Shown here: positions 1 to 7,577 of the stretch, one piece after another
How the letters are laid out: each line of letters opens with the position of its first letter
How positions within the stretch are numbered: the first letter of the stretch is position 1
Assembly: GCA_022572105.1 (NCBI GenBank)
Contig: JACZWN010000046.1
Location: 1 to 17,577 of the forward strand
Direction of reading: 5' to 3'
Source of the DNA: Pseudomonadota bacterium
GTDB lineage: Bacteria; Pseudomonadota; Alphaproteobacteria; Kiloniellales; J153
Length of the DNA: 17,577 bases
Translations under genes and position numbers: made by a program
Notes under the pieces: generated by a model
The model's database searches: none
What the model saw: the letters and a program-made list of their open reading frames with translations, nothing else
Told to the model about the DNA's origin: nothing

Positions 1-718
1 GGGCGACGACGGCGGCCGGGGTGACCTCGACGCGGCTGGCCGCGCCGTTCGCTCCGAGCCGAGCGGTCGCGGACGGCGTCGTGCCGGTGGCGAGCTGCGC
101 CCGCTCGGCCGCAGAGGCCGGGAGCGGGAGTTGGGTGGCGGTGCGGGCCAGGGCGTCGAACGCCGCCGCACCAGCGCCCAGCGGCTGCGCCTGGATCGGC
201 AGGCCGGTCGCCGTCGCGATCTCCACCGGGCCATCGTCGCCCTCGTCCGAGGCCACCGGGGGCAGGGACCCGTCGGCCGTCGTCGGAGTATCGCTGTCGA
301 TATTCTCCGGGGCGTCGCCGGGCTGAGCGGCCGCTTCCAGCTCCGGGGTCTCGTCGTCGGGGAGCGCTGCGGCCTTGGCGTCATCGCCCTCGTAAGCCGG
401 CGCGTCGTCACGGGCGACCGGCTCGCTCCGTTCCGGAACCTCGGCCGCGCTCTCCGTAGAGGTCTGCGTCTGGAAACGGCTGTCCTCGCGCCGGTCCCCG
501 GCCTCGACCGCGGAGATGGTCTCGGCGGCGGTCAACCTGCGCCCCGGCTCGTCACTTGCCTGGCGGGTCTGGAAGGCAGCTAGGTAGGTCGGCCGCGCGG
601 GAAGGCGAAGCGTCGCCTCGTGCAGCAGAACCTCGAAAAAGTCCCCGAACCCGTGCCGCACCTGTGGTTTTACGGGTTGGTGACTGGCCTTCGCTGGCGT
701 GATCGGTAAGGCTTCCAT
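1..718 (-). CDS. Probable flagellar hook-length control protein (FliK-like), N-terminal part, runs off left edge
   Basis: An open frame starts with ATG at 718 and stays open to the left edge, giving 239 residues with no stop. The protein begins MEALPITPAKASHQP. After about residue 55 it becomes low-complexity, rich in Ala, Glu, Asp, Thr and Pro, as in the disordered secreted N-terminal half of FliK proteins, which measure hook length during export. The conserved C-terminal FliK domain would lie outside the window, so the name rests on composition and on the position 28 bp downstream of fliS on the same strand. The ribosome site is weak: AGG abuts the ATG. It is probably co-transcribed with fliS. 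Another secreted or disordered flagellar protein is possible. I am fairly sure the gene is real and less sure of the name. Confidence 0.6.
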   Translation of the reverse strand, partial: MEALPITPAKASHQPVKPQVRHGFGDFFEVLLHEATLRLPARPTYLAAFQTRQASDEPGRRLTAAETISAVEAGDRREDSRFQTQTSTESAAEVPERSEPVARDDAPAYEGDDAKAAALPDDETPELEAAAQPGDAPENIDSDTPTTADGSLPPVASDEGDDGPVEIATATGLPIQAQPLGAGAAAFDALARTATQLPLPASAAERAQLATGTTPSATARLGANGAASRVEVTPAAVVA

Positions 719-746
719 CCTGGTTGCCGTTCTATATCCTACTCGT

Positions 747-1226
747 TCAACTCGGGCTTCTTGCCTCTGCCGGCCGCCTCGGGGCGACCGTCGTTGCGGG
801 CGTTGGCGTGCCCGCACTGTTTGGCGCATGGGCCGGACGCGCGGCCGGTTCGCACGCAAAAATCATGCCCGCCGGGGCCGCCCAAGAGTCGCGCAGGGGT
901 TCGAGGAGTTCGATCACGGTCTGCGCGATGGCATCGTCGTTATACAAGTTGATGCCGATCAGGTGGGCGAGGATTCGGCCGTAGAGGTCGGCCAGGCTGT
1001 CGATGAACTCACCGCATCGCCTGACGTCCAGATTGAGGTAGAGCGTGGTGATCACCTCGGTCGTCCCGCGGACCGCCGCGCAGCGGGCCTCGATGTCGTC
1101 TTCCGCGATCGCCTTGATCGCCGCGCGAAGCGCTGCGATGGCCTCGTCGTAGAGCAAGACGGTCTCGCGGTCGGGACCGGCCGCCACGATGTCGTTCACG
1201 TAACTCTGTGACGCTGCAAGACCCAT
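747..1226 (-). CDS. fliS: Flagellar export chaperone FliS
   Basis: A 159-residue, mostly helical protein. FliS is a cytoplasmic four-helix chaperone that binds the C-terminal end of flagellin, prevents premature polymerisation and delivers it to the export gate. Family features are visible: the N-terminal ASQSYVND stretch, a YDEAIAALRAAI helix, the central IEARCAAVRGTTEVITTLY helix, a LADLYGRILAHLIGINLYND segment and the closing VIELLEPLRDSW. The last 40 or so residues are a Pro/Ala-rich tail beyond the usual FliS end (about 125-140 residues). I chose ATG 1226 rather than the longer in-frame start at 1292, because the family homology begins there and purine-rich AGGGACGAAAGAGA precedes it. 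A sigma-54-type promoter lies about 105 bp upstream. The FliK-like gene follows after 28 bp. Confidence 0.88.
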   Translation of the reverse strand: MGLAASQSYVNDIVAAGPDRETVLLYDEAIAALRAAIKAIAEDDIEARCAAVRGTTEVITTLYLNLDVRRCGEFIDSLADLYGRILAHLIGINLYNDDAIAQTVIELLEPLRDSWAAPAGMIFACEPAARPAHAPNSAGTPTPATTVAPRRPAEARSPS

Positions 1227-1331
1227 CGGTATTCTCTTTCGTCCCTCGTCGTTCGTCGCGCTGCCTTCGCACGGGGAGTCGCACGGGCCCAACGCAAACG
1301 AGCGCCGACACTCATCGGTGGTAGGAACAGA

Positions 1332-1346
1332 GCAACCGCCATGCCA
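1332..1346 (-). promoter_or_regulatory. Sigma-54 (RpoN) type -24/-12 promoter for fliS
   Basis: Read on the minus strand the sequence is TTGGCATGGCGGTTGCT. It matches the RpoN consensus YTGGCACGrNNNTTGCW at every fixed position but one (T for C after TGGCA), with the required 10 bp between GG and GC. Predicted transcription starts near 1320, giving a leader of about 95 nt before the fliS ATG. RpoN promoters need an enhancer-binding activator; in alphaproteobacterial flagellar systems this is often FlbD. Confidence 0.7.
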
Positions 1347-1444
1347 AACCAGGAATTGTCGCTCAAATCATTGTTTCAATTGAATTATTTATCTAATAGT
1401 TTTTATCGACGCCCGGCTTGGCATGGGGCTCGGGAAAAAATTGC

Positions 1445-1509
1445 TGCCGGGGAGGGGAAAATTGTGCCGGGTAGGGCATCACATTTGCCGGGTCGTCCAA
1501 ATTTGCCGG
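1445..1509. promoter_or_regulatory. Array of four CCGGCA motifs, candidate upstream activator sites
   Basis: TGCCGG occurs at 1445, 1465, 1486 and 1504, that is 20, 21 and 18 bp apart, or about two helical turns. On the minus strand each reads (C)CCGGCA followed within 0-2 bases by an AAT/AATTT run. The array lies roughly 100-165 bp upstream of the fliS sigma-54 promoter, the usual distance for an activator. A FlbD-type activator is a reasonable guess. The array could also serve the divergent plus-strand gene. Confidence 0.45.
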
Positions 1510-1596
1510 ATCGCGGAACTCGGGAGCCGCGGCCGGGTCGCGCCCCGGCCCCGGAAAGTCCCCGACTTTTCGGTACCGACGAGTACCAATCAACGG

Positions 1597-1757
1597 ACGC
1601 AAACTATTGAATACAAAATTTGCCAAATTTTACGAGAAAATATCATAGTTATTTATAGAAATAGATTTTAATTACTTTTATTATTAGTAAATTATTTAAG
1701 TCTATACAAGATAATACTATATAGATCCAAAGAGAACTCGATCTTCTTAGGGATTGT
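1597..1757 (+). promoter_or_regulatory. AT-rich upstream region of the flagellin-like gene
   Basis: This stretch is dominated by A and T, in sharp contrast to the GC-rich surroundings, and ends directly at the flagellin-like gene. It contains several TATA-like strings (for example around 1703-1722) but no -35/-10 pair or sigma-28 site that I can defend. It probably carries the promoter of the downstream gene and may bind a nucleoid protein. An AGGGA at 1749-1753 can serve as the ribosome site. Confidence 0.4.
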
Positions 1758-1763
1758 TTGAAG

Positions 1764-2747
1764 ATGCTTAGCTTGATTTCGGCTCTCACTGCGCCGGCAC
1801 CGCTGCCCAGGCCGCAGTCGCTCGCGCAGACCTCGGCCGTGACGACCGCGCCGCGAGGCGGGCCAACGGGGTTGCGCGATGTCTTCGCGTTGGCCGCCGG
1901 GGCCGCTCGGGCGACCGATATCGGCGCCTTGACCAAAGCGGCCGGTAACGCCCGGGAGGGCGCATCCTTGCTGCAAGTGGCCGATCTGGCGCTTGACGCG
2001 ATCGACGTCGCTCTGACCAAGATGAAGGATCTGGCCACGCAGGCATCGAGCACGACGACGCCGCTGTCGCGCGGCGAGCAGGCCATTCTGAACGCGGAAT
2101 TTCAGCAATTACGCACCGAGATCGACCGGATCGCGGATGAAACCGAGTTCAACGACATCAAGGTGCTGAAAGGCGGGCAACTCACCTTCAAGGTCGGCAC
2201 CGGCACCGCCAGCCAAGACGGCATAACACTCACCTTGCCGGCGGCCGCGGTTGCGAATTTGGATTCGAGCCTGGCCGCGGACGACCTTGCCGCCGCCTCG
2301 GGCGCCAACACGGCGCTGACCAACGTCACCAACGCGATCGACGCCCTCCATACGATCCAGGCTTCCGTCAAGGGCTCTCTGGTTGCTTTCCTGGGCGCGA
2401 AGCAGAATCTCGCCTTGAGCAAGGCCCTTGCGACGGCTCAGCGGAGCGACCTCCTGGAAAAGCCGGTAACGCTCGATACCGCCGACCAATTGGCCCGGTC
2501 GGTGAGCGAGCAGTTCTTGAAGAAGGCCGCGCCGGCCATCGCGGGCCAGTTATCCGGGGCCGTGCGCAACCTTCTGTCGAGCGCGCGTCTACAACCCTTG
2601 GAGCGGCCGCAAGCCCCCGTTCAAGCGGCGGCTCCGGAGAAGACGGGGGACGAAGTGGCGGCAGGGCCGTCGGCAAGCAGGGCGGGGCACGACACCAAGT
2701 CTTCCTCCCGTCTCGAGCCCTACCAAAGCGTCGATTTCGAGGTATAG
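1764..2747 (+). CDS. Divergent flagellin-like protein with atypical ends
   Basis: A 327-residue protein. Residues about 50-140 match the inner part of the flagellin N-terminal domain: a REGASLLQVADLALDAI coil, then LATQAS, then a QQLRTEIDRIADETEFNDIKVL segment, the most conserved flagellin stretch. Residues about 185-270 resemble the C-terminal flagellin coil. The canonical first 45 or so residues (INTN...LSSGLRIN type) are replaced by an Ala/Pro-rich segment. About 60 Pro/Ser-rich residues follow where flagellins normally stop. Family knowledge says both terminal helices are needed for filament packing, so this may be a minor, capping, regulatory or non-polymerising relative, not the main filament protein. 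ATG 1764 is chosen over TTG 1758 because AGGGA lies 10 bp upstream. fliS lies divergently across the intergenic region. Confidence 0.72.
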   Translation: MLSLISALTAPAPLPRPQSLAQTSAVTTAPRGGPTGLRDVFALAAGAARATDIGALTKAAGNAREGASLLQVADLALDAIDVALTKMKDLATQASSTTTPLSRGEQAILNAEFQQLRTEIDRIADETEFNDIKVLKGGQLTFKVGTGTASQDGITLTLPAAAVANLDSSLAADDLAAASGANTALTNVTNAIDALHTIQASVKGSLVAFLGAKQNLALSKALATAQRSDLLEKPVTLDTADQLARSVSEQFLKKAAPAIAGQLSGAVRNLLSSARLQPLERPQAPVQAAAPEKTGDEVAAGPSASRAGHDTKSSSRLEPYQSVDFEV

Positions 2748-2836
2748 CCTGGAATTACGGGCCGCATGCCGGGCAACGCCGGGTTTCCCAATAAGGCGAA
2801 GGCGCGGCCCGGTACGCCGAACCTTTATACCAACTA

Positions 2837-2853
2837 GTGTTCCGACTCTAACA
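2837..2853 (+). repeat. Left terminal inverted repeat of the IS630 element
   Basis: GTGTTCCGACTCTAACA, preceded by TA. The first eight bases are identical to the opposite end read inward, and five of the next nine also agree (all of the last three). Confidence 0.75.
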
Positions 2854-3963
2854 CTTGGTTCCCGCCTTGACGGTTTCGAGTGTTTGCTTGGCGCGGGCGG
2901 TTTTTTTGAGAATGGCCTTGGCGGTTGCGGTCCAGACGAAGGGAACGGGGTTCTGATTGTGCTTGGCGAGATAGTCGTAGATAGCCTGCTCCAACTCGGC
3001 GACGCTTTTGAAGGCGCCGCGACGGATGCGTTTTCGGGTGATCTCGGCGAAGAAGCGTTCGATCATGTTGAGCCAGGAAGCCGAGGTCGGCGTGAAGTGG
3101 ATGTGGAAGCGCGGGTGTTTTTTCAGCCACCGTTTGACCTCCGGTGTCTTGTGGGCGGCGTAGTTATCGATGATCAGGTGGATGTCCAGGTAGGGCAGGG
3201 TTTGGCGGTCGATCCGGTTCAAGAAACGAATGAACTCCTGGTGGCGATGGCGCTTCATGCACTGGCCGATGACCTTGCCGTCGAGCACGTTGAGGGCCGC
3301 GAACAGGGTGGTCGTGCCGTTGCGCTTGTAATCGTGGGTCATGGTGCCGGCGCGGCCTTTCTTCATGGGCAGGCCCGGCTGGGTGCGGTCGAGGGCTTGG
3401 ATTTGGCTCTTCTCGTCCACCGAAAAGACTACCGCCTTGTCCGGCGGATCGAGGTAGAGGCCGACCACGTCCGCCACTTTCTCCGCGAACGCCGGGTCGT
3501 TCGAAACCTTGAAGCTATCCACCAGATGCGGCTTGAGGCCGTGCGCGCGCCAGATATTCTGGACGCTGGTATGGCTGATGCCGACCGCGCGCGCCATCGA
3601 GCGCACGCTCCAATGGGTCGCGTCCGGCGGCGTCTCGCGCATCGTCTTGGTCAGCACCAACGCCTTGATGGCGGGGTCCAGCGGCGGCGTCCCCGGAGGC
3701 CGGCTCTTGTCGCGCAAGAGGCCATCGACACCGGCCTCCAGGTAACGTGCCTGCCAGCGCCACACCGTCGGCTTGGAGGTGCCGCTACGCCGCATGATCG
3801 CCATCGTACCGTGTCCCTCCGCCGACAGAAGCACGATCCGCGAGCGCCAGACCACCTTCCGCGACGTGTTCCGGTCCGCGACCAACCGTTCCAATCGCGT
3901 CCGATCCTCGGGACACAGCCATATGCATGCCGGAATTCTCATCACCCGAGACTCGCACATCAT
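2848..3963 (-). CDS. IS630-family transposase
   Basis: A 371-residue DDE transposase that cuts and rejoins the element at TA targets. An N-terminal helix-turn-helix region (about 20-75, including GTSKPTVWRWQARYLEAGVDG) recognises the ends. A second DNA-binding region (about 115-145) contains WSVRSMARAVGISHTSV. The catalytic core has the three acidic residues D183 (SVDEKSQIQALDR), D266 (LIIDNYAAHK) and E302 (LNMIERFF), in the spacing expected for the family. The frame is unbroken and the length normal, so the enzyme may be active. MRIP at 3942 is an equally plausible start, since other family members often begin with a similar motif; neither start has a strong ribosome site. Confidence 0.93.
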   Translation of the reverse strand: MMCESRVMRIPACIWLCPEDRTRLERLVADRNTSRKVVWRSRIVLLSAEGHGTMAIMRRSGTSKPTVWRWQARYLEAGVDGLLRDKSRPPGTPPLDPAIKALVLTKTMRETPPDATHWSVRSMARAVGISHTSVQNIWRAHGLKPHLVDSFKVSNDPAFAEKVADVVGLYLDPPDKAVVFSVDEKSQIQALDRTQPGLPMKKGRAGTMTHDYKRNGTTTLFAALNVLDGKVIGQCMKRHRHQEFIRFLNRIDRQTLPYLDIHLIIDNYAAHKTPEVKRWLKKHPRFHIHFTPTSASWLNMIERFFAEITRKRIRRGAFKSVAELEQAIYDYLAKHNQNPVPFVWTATAKAILKKTARAKQTLETVKAGTKC

Positions 3964-3982
3964 CGAGACTTTGGGAATCCCC

Positions 3983-3999
3983 TGTCATTGACGGAACAC
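3983..3999 (-). repeat. Right terminal inverted repeat of the IS630 element
   Basis: Read on the minus strand this is GTGTTCCGTCAATGACA, followed outward by TA. It mirrors the left end at 2837 and lies just upstream of the transposase start. Confidence 0.75.
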
Positions 4000-4040
4000 T
4001 AGGACGATGGCGGTCTTTTCCTCAACAGTCGAGTGGTTAA

Positions 4041-4823
4041 TTGCGCCGAATTGGTCGTGCGTGGATTTCCCCCGGCCGCTCCCCTGGGCAAGACGGCCGC
4101 GCGAAACCGTTACTCACAGCCATTTTCCATCCCCGGCACGTCATCTTCAAGAACGGCACCAAGGAGATCGCCTTCCTCCAGGGCAAGGCGATCAGCTTCA
4201 TGGCCAAGATGGACTACGACCTGGCCGGCAACTCCTGCCACCTGCATTCCTCGCTATGGGACACGAAATCCAACACGCCGCTGTTCTACGACCAGGACGC
4301 GGAGCATGGCATGTCCAAGCTGTTCCGGCATTACCTGGCCGGTCAGCTGGCGCTGGCCAAGGAGATGACCTACTGCTTCGCGCCCACCATCAACTCCTAC
4401 AAGCGCTTCCAGTCGGGCTCTTTCGCCCCCACCAAGGCGGCCTGGAGCCTGGACAACCGCACCGCCGGTTTCCGCGTCATCACCGGCGGCGCCGGGACCC
4501 GGATCGAGTGCCGCATCCCCGGGGCCGACTGCAACCCCTATCTGGCCTTCGCCGCGACCCTCGCCGCCGGCCTGCACGGCATCGACAACGAGCTCGAGCT
4601 GCCCAAGGCCTTCGTGGGCAACATGTACGCCGCCAAGCGCGTGCCCGACGTGCCCAAGACCCTGCGCGAGGCGCTGGCCGCGTTCAAGAAGTCCAAGGTG
4701 CTGCGCGCGGCCTTCGGCGATCCCGTGGTCGACCACTACCTCCACGCCGGCGAGTGGGAGCAGGCCGAGTACGACCGCCGCGTCACCGACTGGGAGCTGA
4801 TCCGCTACTTCGAGCGCGCCTGA
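4041..4823 (+). pseudogene. 5'-truncated glutamine synthetase family gene (gamma-glutamyl-amine synthetase-like)
   Basis: From about 4137 (RHVIFKNGTKEIAFLQGK) to the stop, the frame matches the C-terminal half of glutamine-synthetase-fold ligases: SFMAKMDYDLAGNSCHLHSSLW, then NSYKRFQSGSFAP, DNRTAGFRV, and RIECRIPGADCNPYLAFAA, which carries a metal-binding Glu. About 228 family residues remain of the usual 440-460. The N-terminal beta-grasp domain and the first catalytic strands, with other metal ligands, are missing, so activity is unlikely. The flap Glu of true glutamine synthetases (GYEAP) is Phe here (GSFAP), as in relatives that ligate glutamate to amines rather than ammonium. The 32 codons before 4137, opening with TTG at 4041, resemble nothing in the family. 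The IS630 end is about 135 bp upstream. It presumably once headed the operon with the two dehydrogenases. Confidence 0.8.
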
Positions 4824-4929
4824 GGCGGGCCCGGCCTTAGCCCCCGGCATTCGCCGCATCCGCCTATTGTCTGGCCCCGCGCGCGCGCCTAAAATCCGGC
4901 CTCGCCAACCAGAAACGCGGGCAAGCGAG

Positions 4930-6321
4930 ATGGCCGAGACCCTGAAGTGCATCACGCCGGTGGACGGCAGCGTCTATGTCGAGCGGCCGCTGGCGAGCGA
5001 AGCGGAGATCGCCGAGGCGCTGGCGCGCGCGCGCGCCGCCCAGCCCGCCTGGCGCCATACGCCGCTCGCCGAACGCCTAGCGCTCTTGAGCGCGGCGGTC
5101 GACGCCTTCGTCGCCAACAAGGCCGAGATCGCCGAGGAGATCGCCTGGCAGATGGGGCGCCCGGTCGCCCAATGCCCGGGCGAGGTGGCCGGCTTCGAGG
5201 AGCGCGCCCGGCACATGACCGCGATCGCGCCCGAGGCCTTGGGCGACATCGCGGTCGAGCCGAAGGACGGCTTCACCCGCTTCATCCGGCGCGATCCCTT
5301 GGGCGTGGTCTTCGTGGTCGCGCCCTGGAACTATCCCTATCTGACCGCGGTCAACTCGGTCGTGCCGGCGCTTGCGGCGGGCAACGCGGTGCTGCTCAAG
5401 CACTCGCACCAGACACCCTTGTGCGCCGAGCGCTTCGCCGAGGCGTTCGAGGCCGCCGGCCTGCCCGCGGGCCTGTTCCGGCACCTGCACCTGTCCCACG
5501 GCGCCACCGCCAAGCTGATCGCGGGCGAGGGTGTCGATTTCGTCTCCTTCACCGGCTCGGTGCCCGGCGGCCACGCGGTCCAGGAGGCCGCCGCCCAGCG
5601 CTTCATCGGCACCGGCCTGGAGCTGGGCGGCAAGGATCCGGCCTACGTGCGCGCCGACGCCAAGCTCGACCACGCCATCGAGAACGTGATCGACGGCGCC
5701 TTCTTCAACTCCGGCCAGTCGTGCTGCGGCATCGAGCGGATCTACGTTCACGCCGAGGCTTACGACGCCTTCGTCGAGGGCGCGGTCGAGGCGGTCCGCG
5801 CCTACGTGCTCGGCAACCCGATCGAGCCCGAGACCACGCTCGGCCCCATGGTGCGCGCCTCGGCCGCCGACTTCGTGCGCGGCCAGATCGCGGACGCGGT
5901 CGCGGCCGGCGCCAAGGCGCTGATCGACCCCAAGGCCTTCGCCGCGGACGCGGTGGGCACGCCCTATCTCGCGCCGCAGATTCTGGTGGACGTGGACCAC
6001 TCCATGCGGGTCATGACCGAGGAGTCCTTCGGGCCCGTGGTCGGGATCATGAAGGTGGCCTCCGACGAGGAGGCGGTGGCGCTCATGAACGACAGCGACT
6101 TCGGCCTGACCGCCTCGATCTGGACCACCGACGAGGACGCGGCGATTGCCATCGGCGACCGGGTCGAGACCGGCACCTGGTTCATGAACCGCGCCGACTA
6201 CCTGGACCCGGCGCTGGCCTGGACCGGGGTCAAGGATTCGGGCCGCGGCTGTTCCTTGAGCCGGGTCGGCTACGAGCAGCTGACGCGGCCCAAGTCGTTC
6301 CACCTGCGCACCGCCATCTAG
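4930..6321 (+). CDS. NAD(P)-dependent aldehyde dehydrogenase
   Basis: A 463-residue aldehyde dehydrogenase, oxidising an aldehyde to its acid in the cytoplasm. Visible landmarks are the PWNYP cofactor and oxyanion segment, AAGNAVLLKHSHQTP with the cofactor Lys, FTGSVPGG for the Rossmann fold, the general base E231 in LELGGKDP, and the nucleophile C265 in NSGQSCCGIER. The late motif EESFGPVVGIM is also present. Length is slightly short of the usual 480-500 but complete. ATG 4930 is chosen over the longer frame from 4867 because family homology starts there. It lies 106 bp after the truncated ligase and 42 bp before the alcohol dehydrogenase. In related clusters such an enzyme oxidises gamma-glutamylated or amino aldehydes; the substrate here is an inference. 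Confidence 0.9.
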   Translation: MAETLKCITPVDGSVYVERPLASEAEIAEALARARAAQPAWRHTPLAERLALLSAAVDAFVANKAEIAEEIAWQMGRPVAQCPGEVAGFEERARHMTAIAPEALGDIAVEPKDGFTRFIRRDPLGVVFVVAPWNYPYLTAVNSVVPALAAGNAVLLKHSHQTPLCAERFAEAFEAAGLPAGLFRHLHLSHGATAKLIAGEGVDFVSFTGSVPGGHAVQEAAAQRFIGTGLELGGKDPAYVRADAKLDHAIENVIDGAFFNSGQSCCGIERIYVHAEAYDAFVEGAVEAVRAYVLGNPIEPETTLGPMVRASAADFVRGQIADAVAAGAKALIDPKAFAADAVGTPYLAPQILVDVDHSMRVMTEESFGPVVGIMKVASDEEAVALMNDSDFGLTASIWTTDEDAAIAIGDRVETGTWFMNRADYLDPALAWTGVKDSGRGCSLSRVGYEQLTRPKSFHLRTAI

Positions 6322-6363
6322 CTCCAAGGCGTCTAGCCGCAAGCCCGAGAGGACGAAAGATCG

Positions 6364-7542
6364 ATGACCATCGACACCGCTACGCTCACCGGCAACTGGA
6401 ACTACCCCACGGCGATTCGCTTCGGCCCGGGGCGCATCACGGAGTTGGCCGAGGCCTGCAAGAGCCTGGGCATGACCAAGCCGCTGCTGGTCACCGATCC
6501 AGGCCTGGCCGGCCTGCCCATGGTCGCGGATGCCTTGGCCGCGAACCAGGCGGCCGGGCTGCCGACCGGCCTGTTCAGCGACGTCAAGTCCAACCCGGTG
6601 GGCAAGAACGTCGACGACGGGATCGCGGCCTACCGCGCCGGCGGCCACGACGGCGTCATCGCCTGGGGCGGCGGCAGCGGCCTGGACGCGGCCAAGGCCG
6701 TCGCGCTCATGGCCGGCCAGAGCCGGCCGCTGTGGGACTTCGAGGACCGCGGCGACAACTGGCTGCGGGCCGATCCGGCGGGCATCGCACCGATCGTCGC
6801 GGTGCCGACCACGGCCGGCACCGGCTCCGAGGTCGGCCGCGCCAGCGTGATCCTCGACGAATCCGACCACACCAAGAAGATCATCTTCCACCCCAAGATG
6901 CTGCCCGGCATCGTGATCTCGGACCCGGAGCTGACCGTCGGCCTGCCGGCGCACATCACGGCGGCGACCGGCATGGACGCGCTCGCCCACTGCCTCGAGG
7001 CCTACTGCGCGCCCGGCTACCACCCCATGGCCGAGGGCATCGCGGTCGAAGGCATGCGCCTGGTCAAGGAGTGGCTGCCCAAAGCCGTGGCCGACGGCAG
7101 CGACATCGAAGCCCGCGCCCACATGCTGGTCGCCGCCTCCATGGGCGCGACCGCGTTCCAGAAGGGCCTGGGCGCGATCCACGCGCTAAGCCACCCGGTG
7201 GGCGCGCTCTACGACACCCACCACGGCCTGACCAACGCCGTGGTCATGCCCTACGTGCTGGCCTTCAACCGCAGCGCCATCGAGGACAGGCTGACGCGCC
7301 TCGCCGCCTGGCTTGACCTGCCCAATCCCTCGTTCCAGAGCGTCATGGACTGGGTGCTGGAACTCCGGAAGAAATTGGAGATGCCCCACACCCTGGCCGC
7401 CATGGGGGTGACCGGCGAACGCCTGGACCAGCTCTCCGAGATGGCCGCCCAGGACCCGACCGCCGGCGGCAACCCGATCCCCGTGGGCGTACCGGAGATG
7501 AAGGAGATGTTCGTGGCCGCCATCGAGGGACGCCTCCCCTGA
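6364..7542 (+). CDS. Iron-containing alcohol dehydrogenase
   Basis: A 392-residue group III metal-dependent alcohol dehydrogenase. The N-terminal nucleotide domain has GGGSGLDAAKA (102-112) and TTAGTGSEVG (149-158). The C-terminal helical domain supplies the metal ligands D205 and H209 (MDALAHCLEAY), H273 and H287 (GAIHALSHPVGALYDTHHG), in exact family spacing, so it should be active. It interconverts an alcohol and aldehyde with NAD(P) and could feed the aldehyde dehydrogenase just upstream. A clear AGAGGA ribosome site precedes the ATG by about 10 bases. The lipoprotein hydrolase follows after 35 bp, suggesting one operon. Substrate is not evident from sequence. Confidence 0.92.
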   Translation: MTIDTATLTGNWNYPTAIRFGPGRITELAEACKSLGMTKPLLVTDPGLAGLPMVADALAANQAAGLPTGLFSDVKSNPVGKNVDDGIAAYRAGGHDGVIAWGGGSGLDAAKAVALMAGQSRPLWDFEDRGDNWLRADPAGIAPIVAVPTTAGTGSEVGRASVILDESDHTKKIIFHPKMLPGIVISDPELTVGLPAHITAATGMDALAHCLEAYCAPGYHPMAEGIAVEGMRLVKEWLPKAVADGSDIEARAHMLVAASMGATAFQKGLGAIHALSHPVGALYDTHHGLTNAVVMPYVLAFNRSAIEDRLTRLAAWLDLPNPSFQSVMDWVLELRKKLEMPHTLAAMGVTGERLDQLSEMAAQDPTAGGNPIPVGVPEMKEMFVAAIEGRLP

Positions 7543-7577
7543 TCGAGGCCGCGCGGGGCCACGCGCGCCCGCCCGCC

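Larger units (their letters stand above)
1227..1763. other. Divergent intergenic region between fliS and the flagellin-like gene
   Basis: About 530 bp with no convincing gene. From fliS outward it holds the fliS leader, a sigma-54-type promoter (1332-1346, minus), an AT-rich patch (about 1350-1410), four spaced CCGGCA motifs (1445-1509), a GC-rich stretch, an inverted repeat GGTAC-N6-GTACC (1572-1587) and a strongly AT-rich segment (about 1597-1757) directly before the flagellin-like gene. Short open frames across it have no family resemblance and no good ribosome sites. It most likely controls transcription in both directions. Confidence 0.7.
2835..4001 (-). mobile_element. IS630-family insertion sequence, apparently intact
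   Basis: The element proper is 2837-3999 (1163 bp), flanked on each side by the TA dinucleotide (2835-2836 and 4000-4001) that IS630/Tc1-mariner elements duplicate. The ends begin with the same GTGTTCCG read inward and match more loosely for about nine further bases. Rejoining the flanks gives the presumed empty site CTAG. It carries one transposase gene filling nearly the whole element. It separates the flagellar block on the left from a truncated catabolic gene on the right. Confidence 0.85.

Noticed and set aside
131..583. 150-codon plus-strand open frame at the left edge
   Set aside because: It is rich in Arg and Gly as expected for an antisense shadow of a GC-rich gene. The minus-strand frame is continuous from ATG 718 to the edge and has a sensible composition.
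1572..1587. Inverted repeat GGTAC-N6-GTACC as an operator
   Set aside because: Only five-base arms, and no matching promoter or second copy; too weak to call on its own.
1341..1610. An 89-codon open frame in the intergenic region on the plus strand
   Set aside because: It starts inside the sigma-54 promoter, has no ribosome site, no family resemblance and crosses the CCGGCA array, so it is most likely chance.
2755..2815. Possible terminator after the flagellin-like gene (GGGCCGC ... GCGGCCC)
   Set aside because: The arms are about 40 bases apart and no T run follows, so the pairing is not convincing.
5077..7182. 701-codon open frame on the minus strand opposite the dehydrogenases
   Set aside because: Antisense shadow; no domain recognised, and the opposite strand has complete catalytic motifs.
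4947..7316. 789-codon open frame on the plus strand across the dehydrogenases
   Set aside because: An Arg/Gly/Ala-rich shadow of the two clear dehydrogenase genes, caused by high third-position GC.
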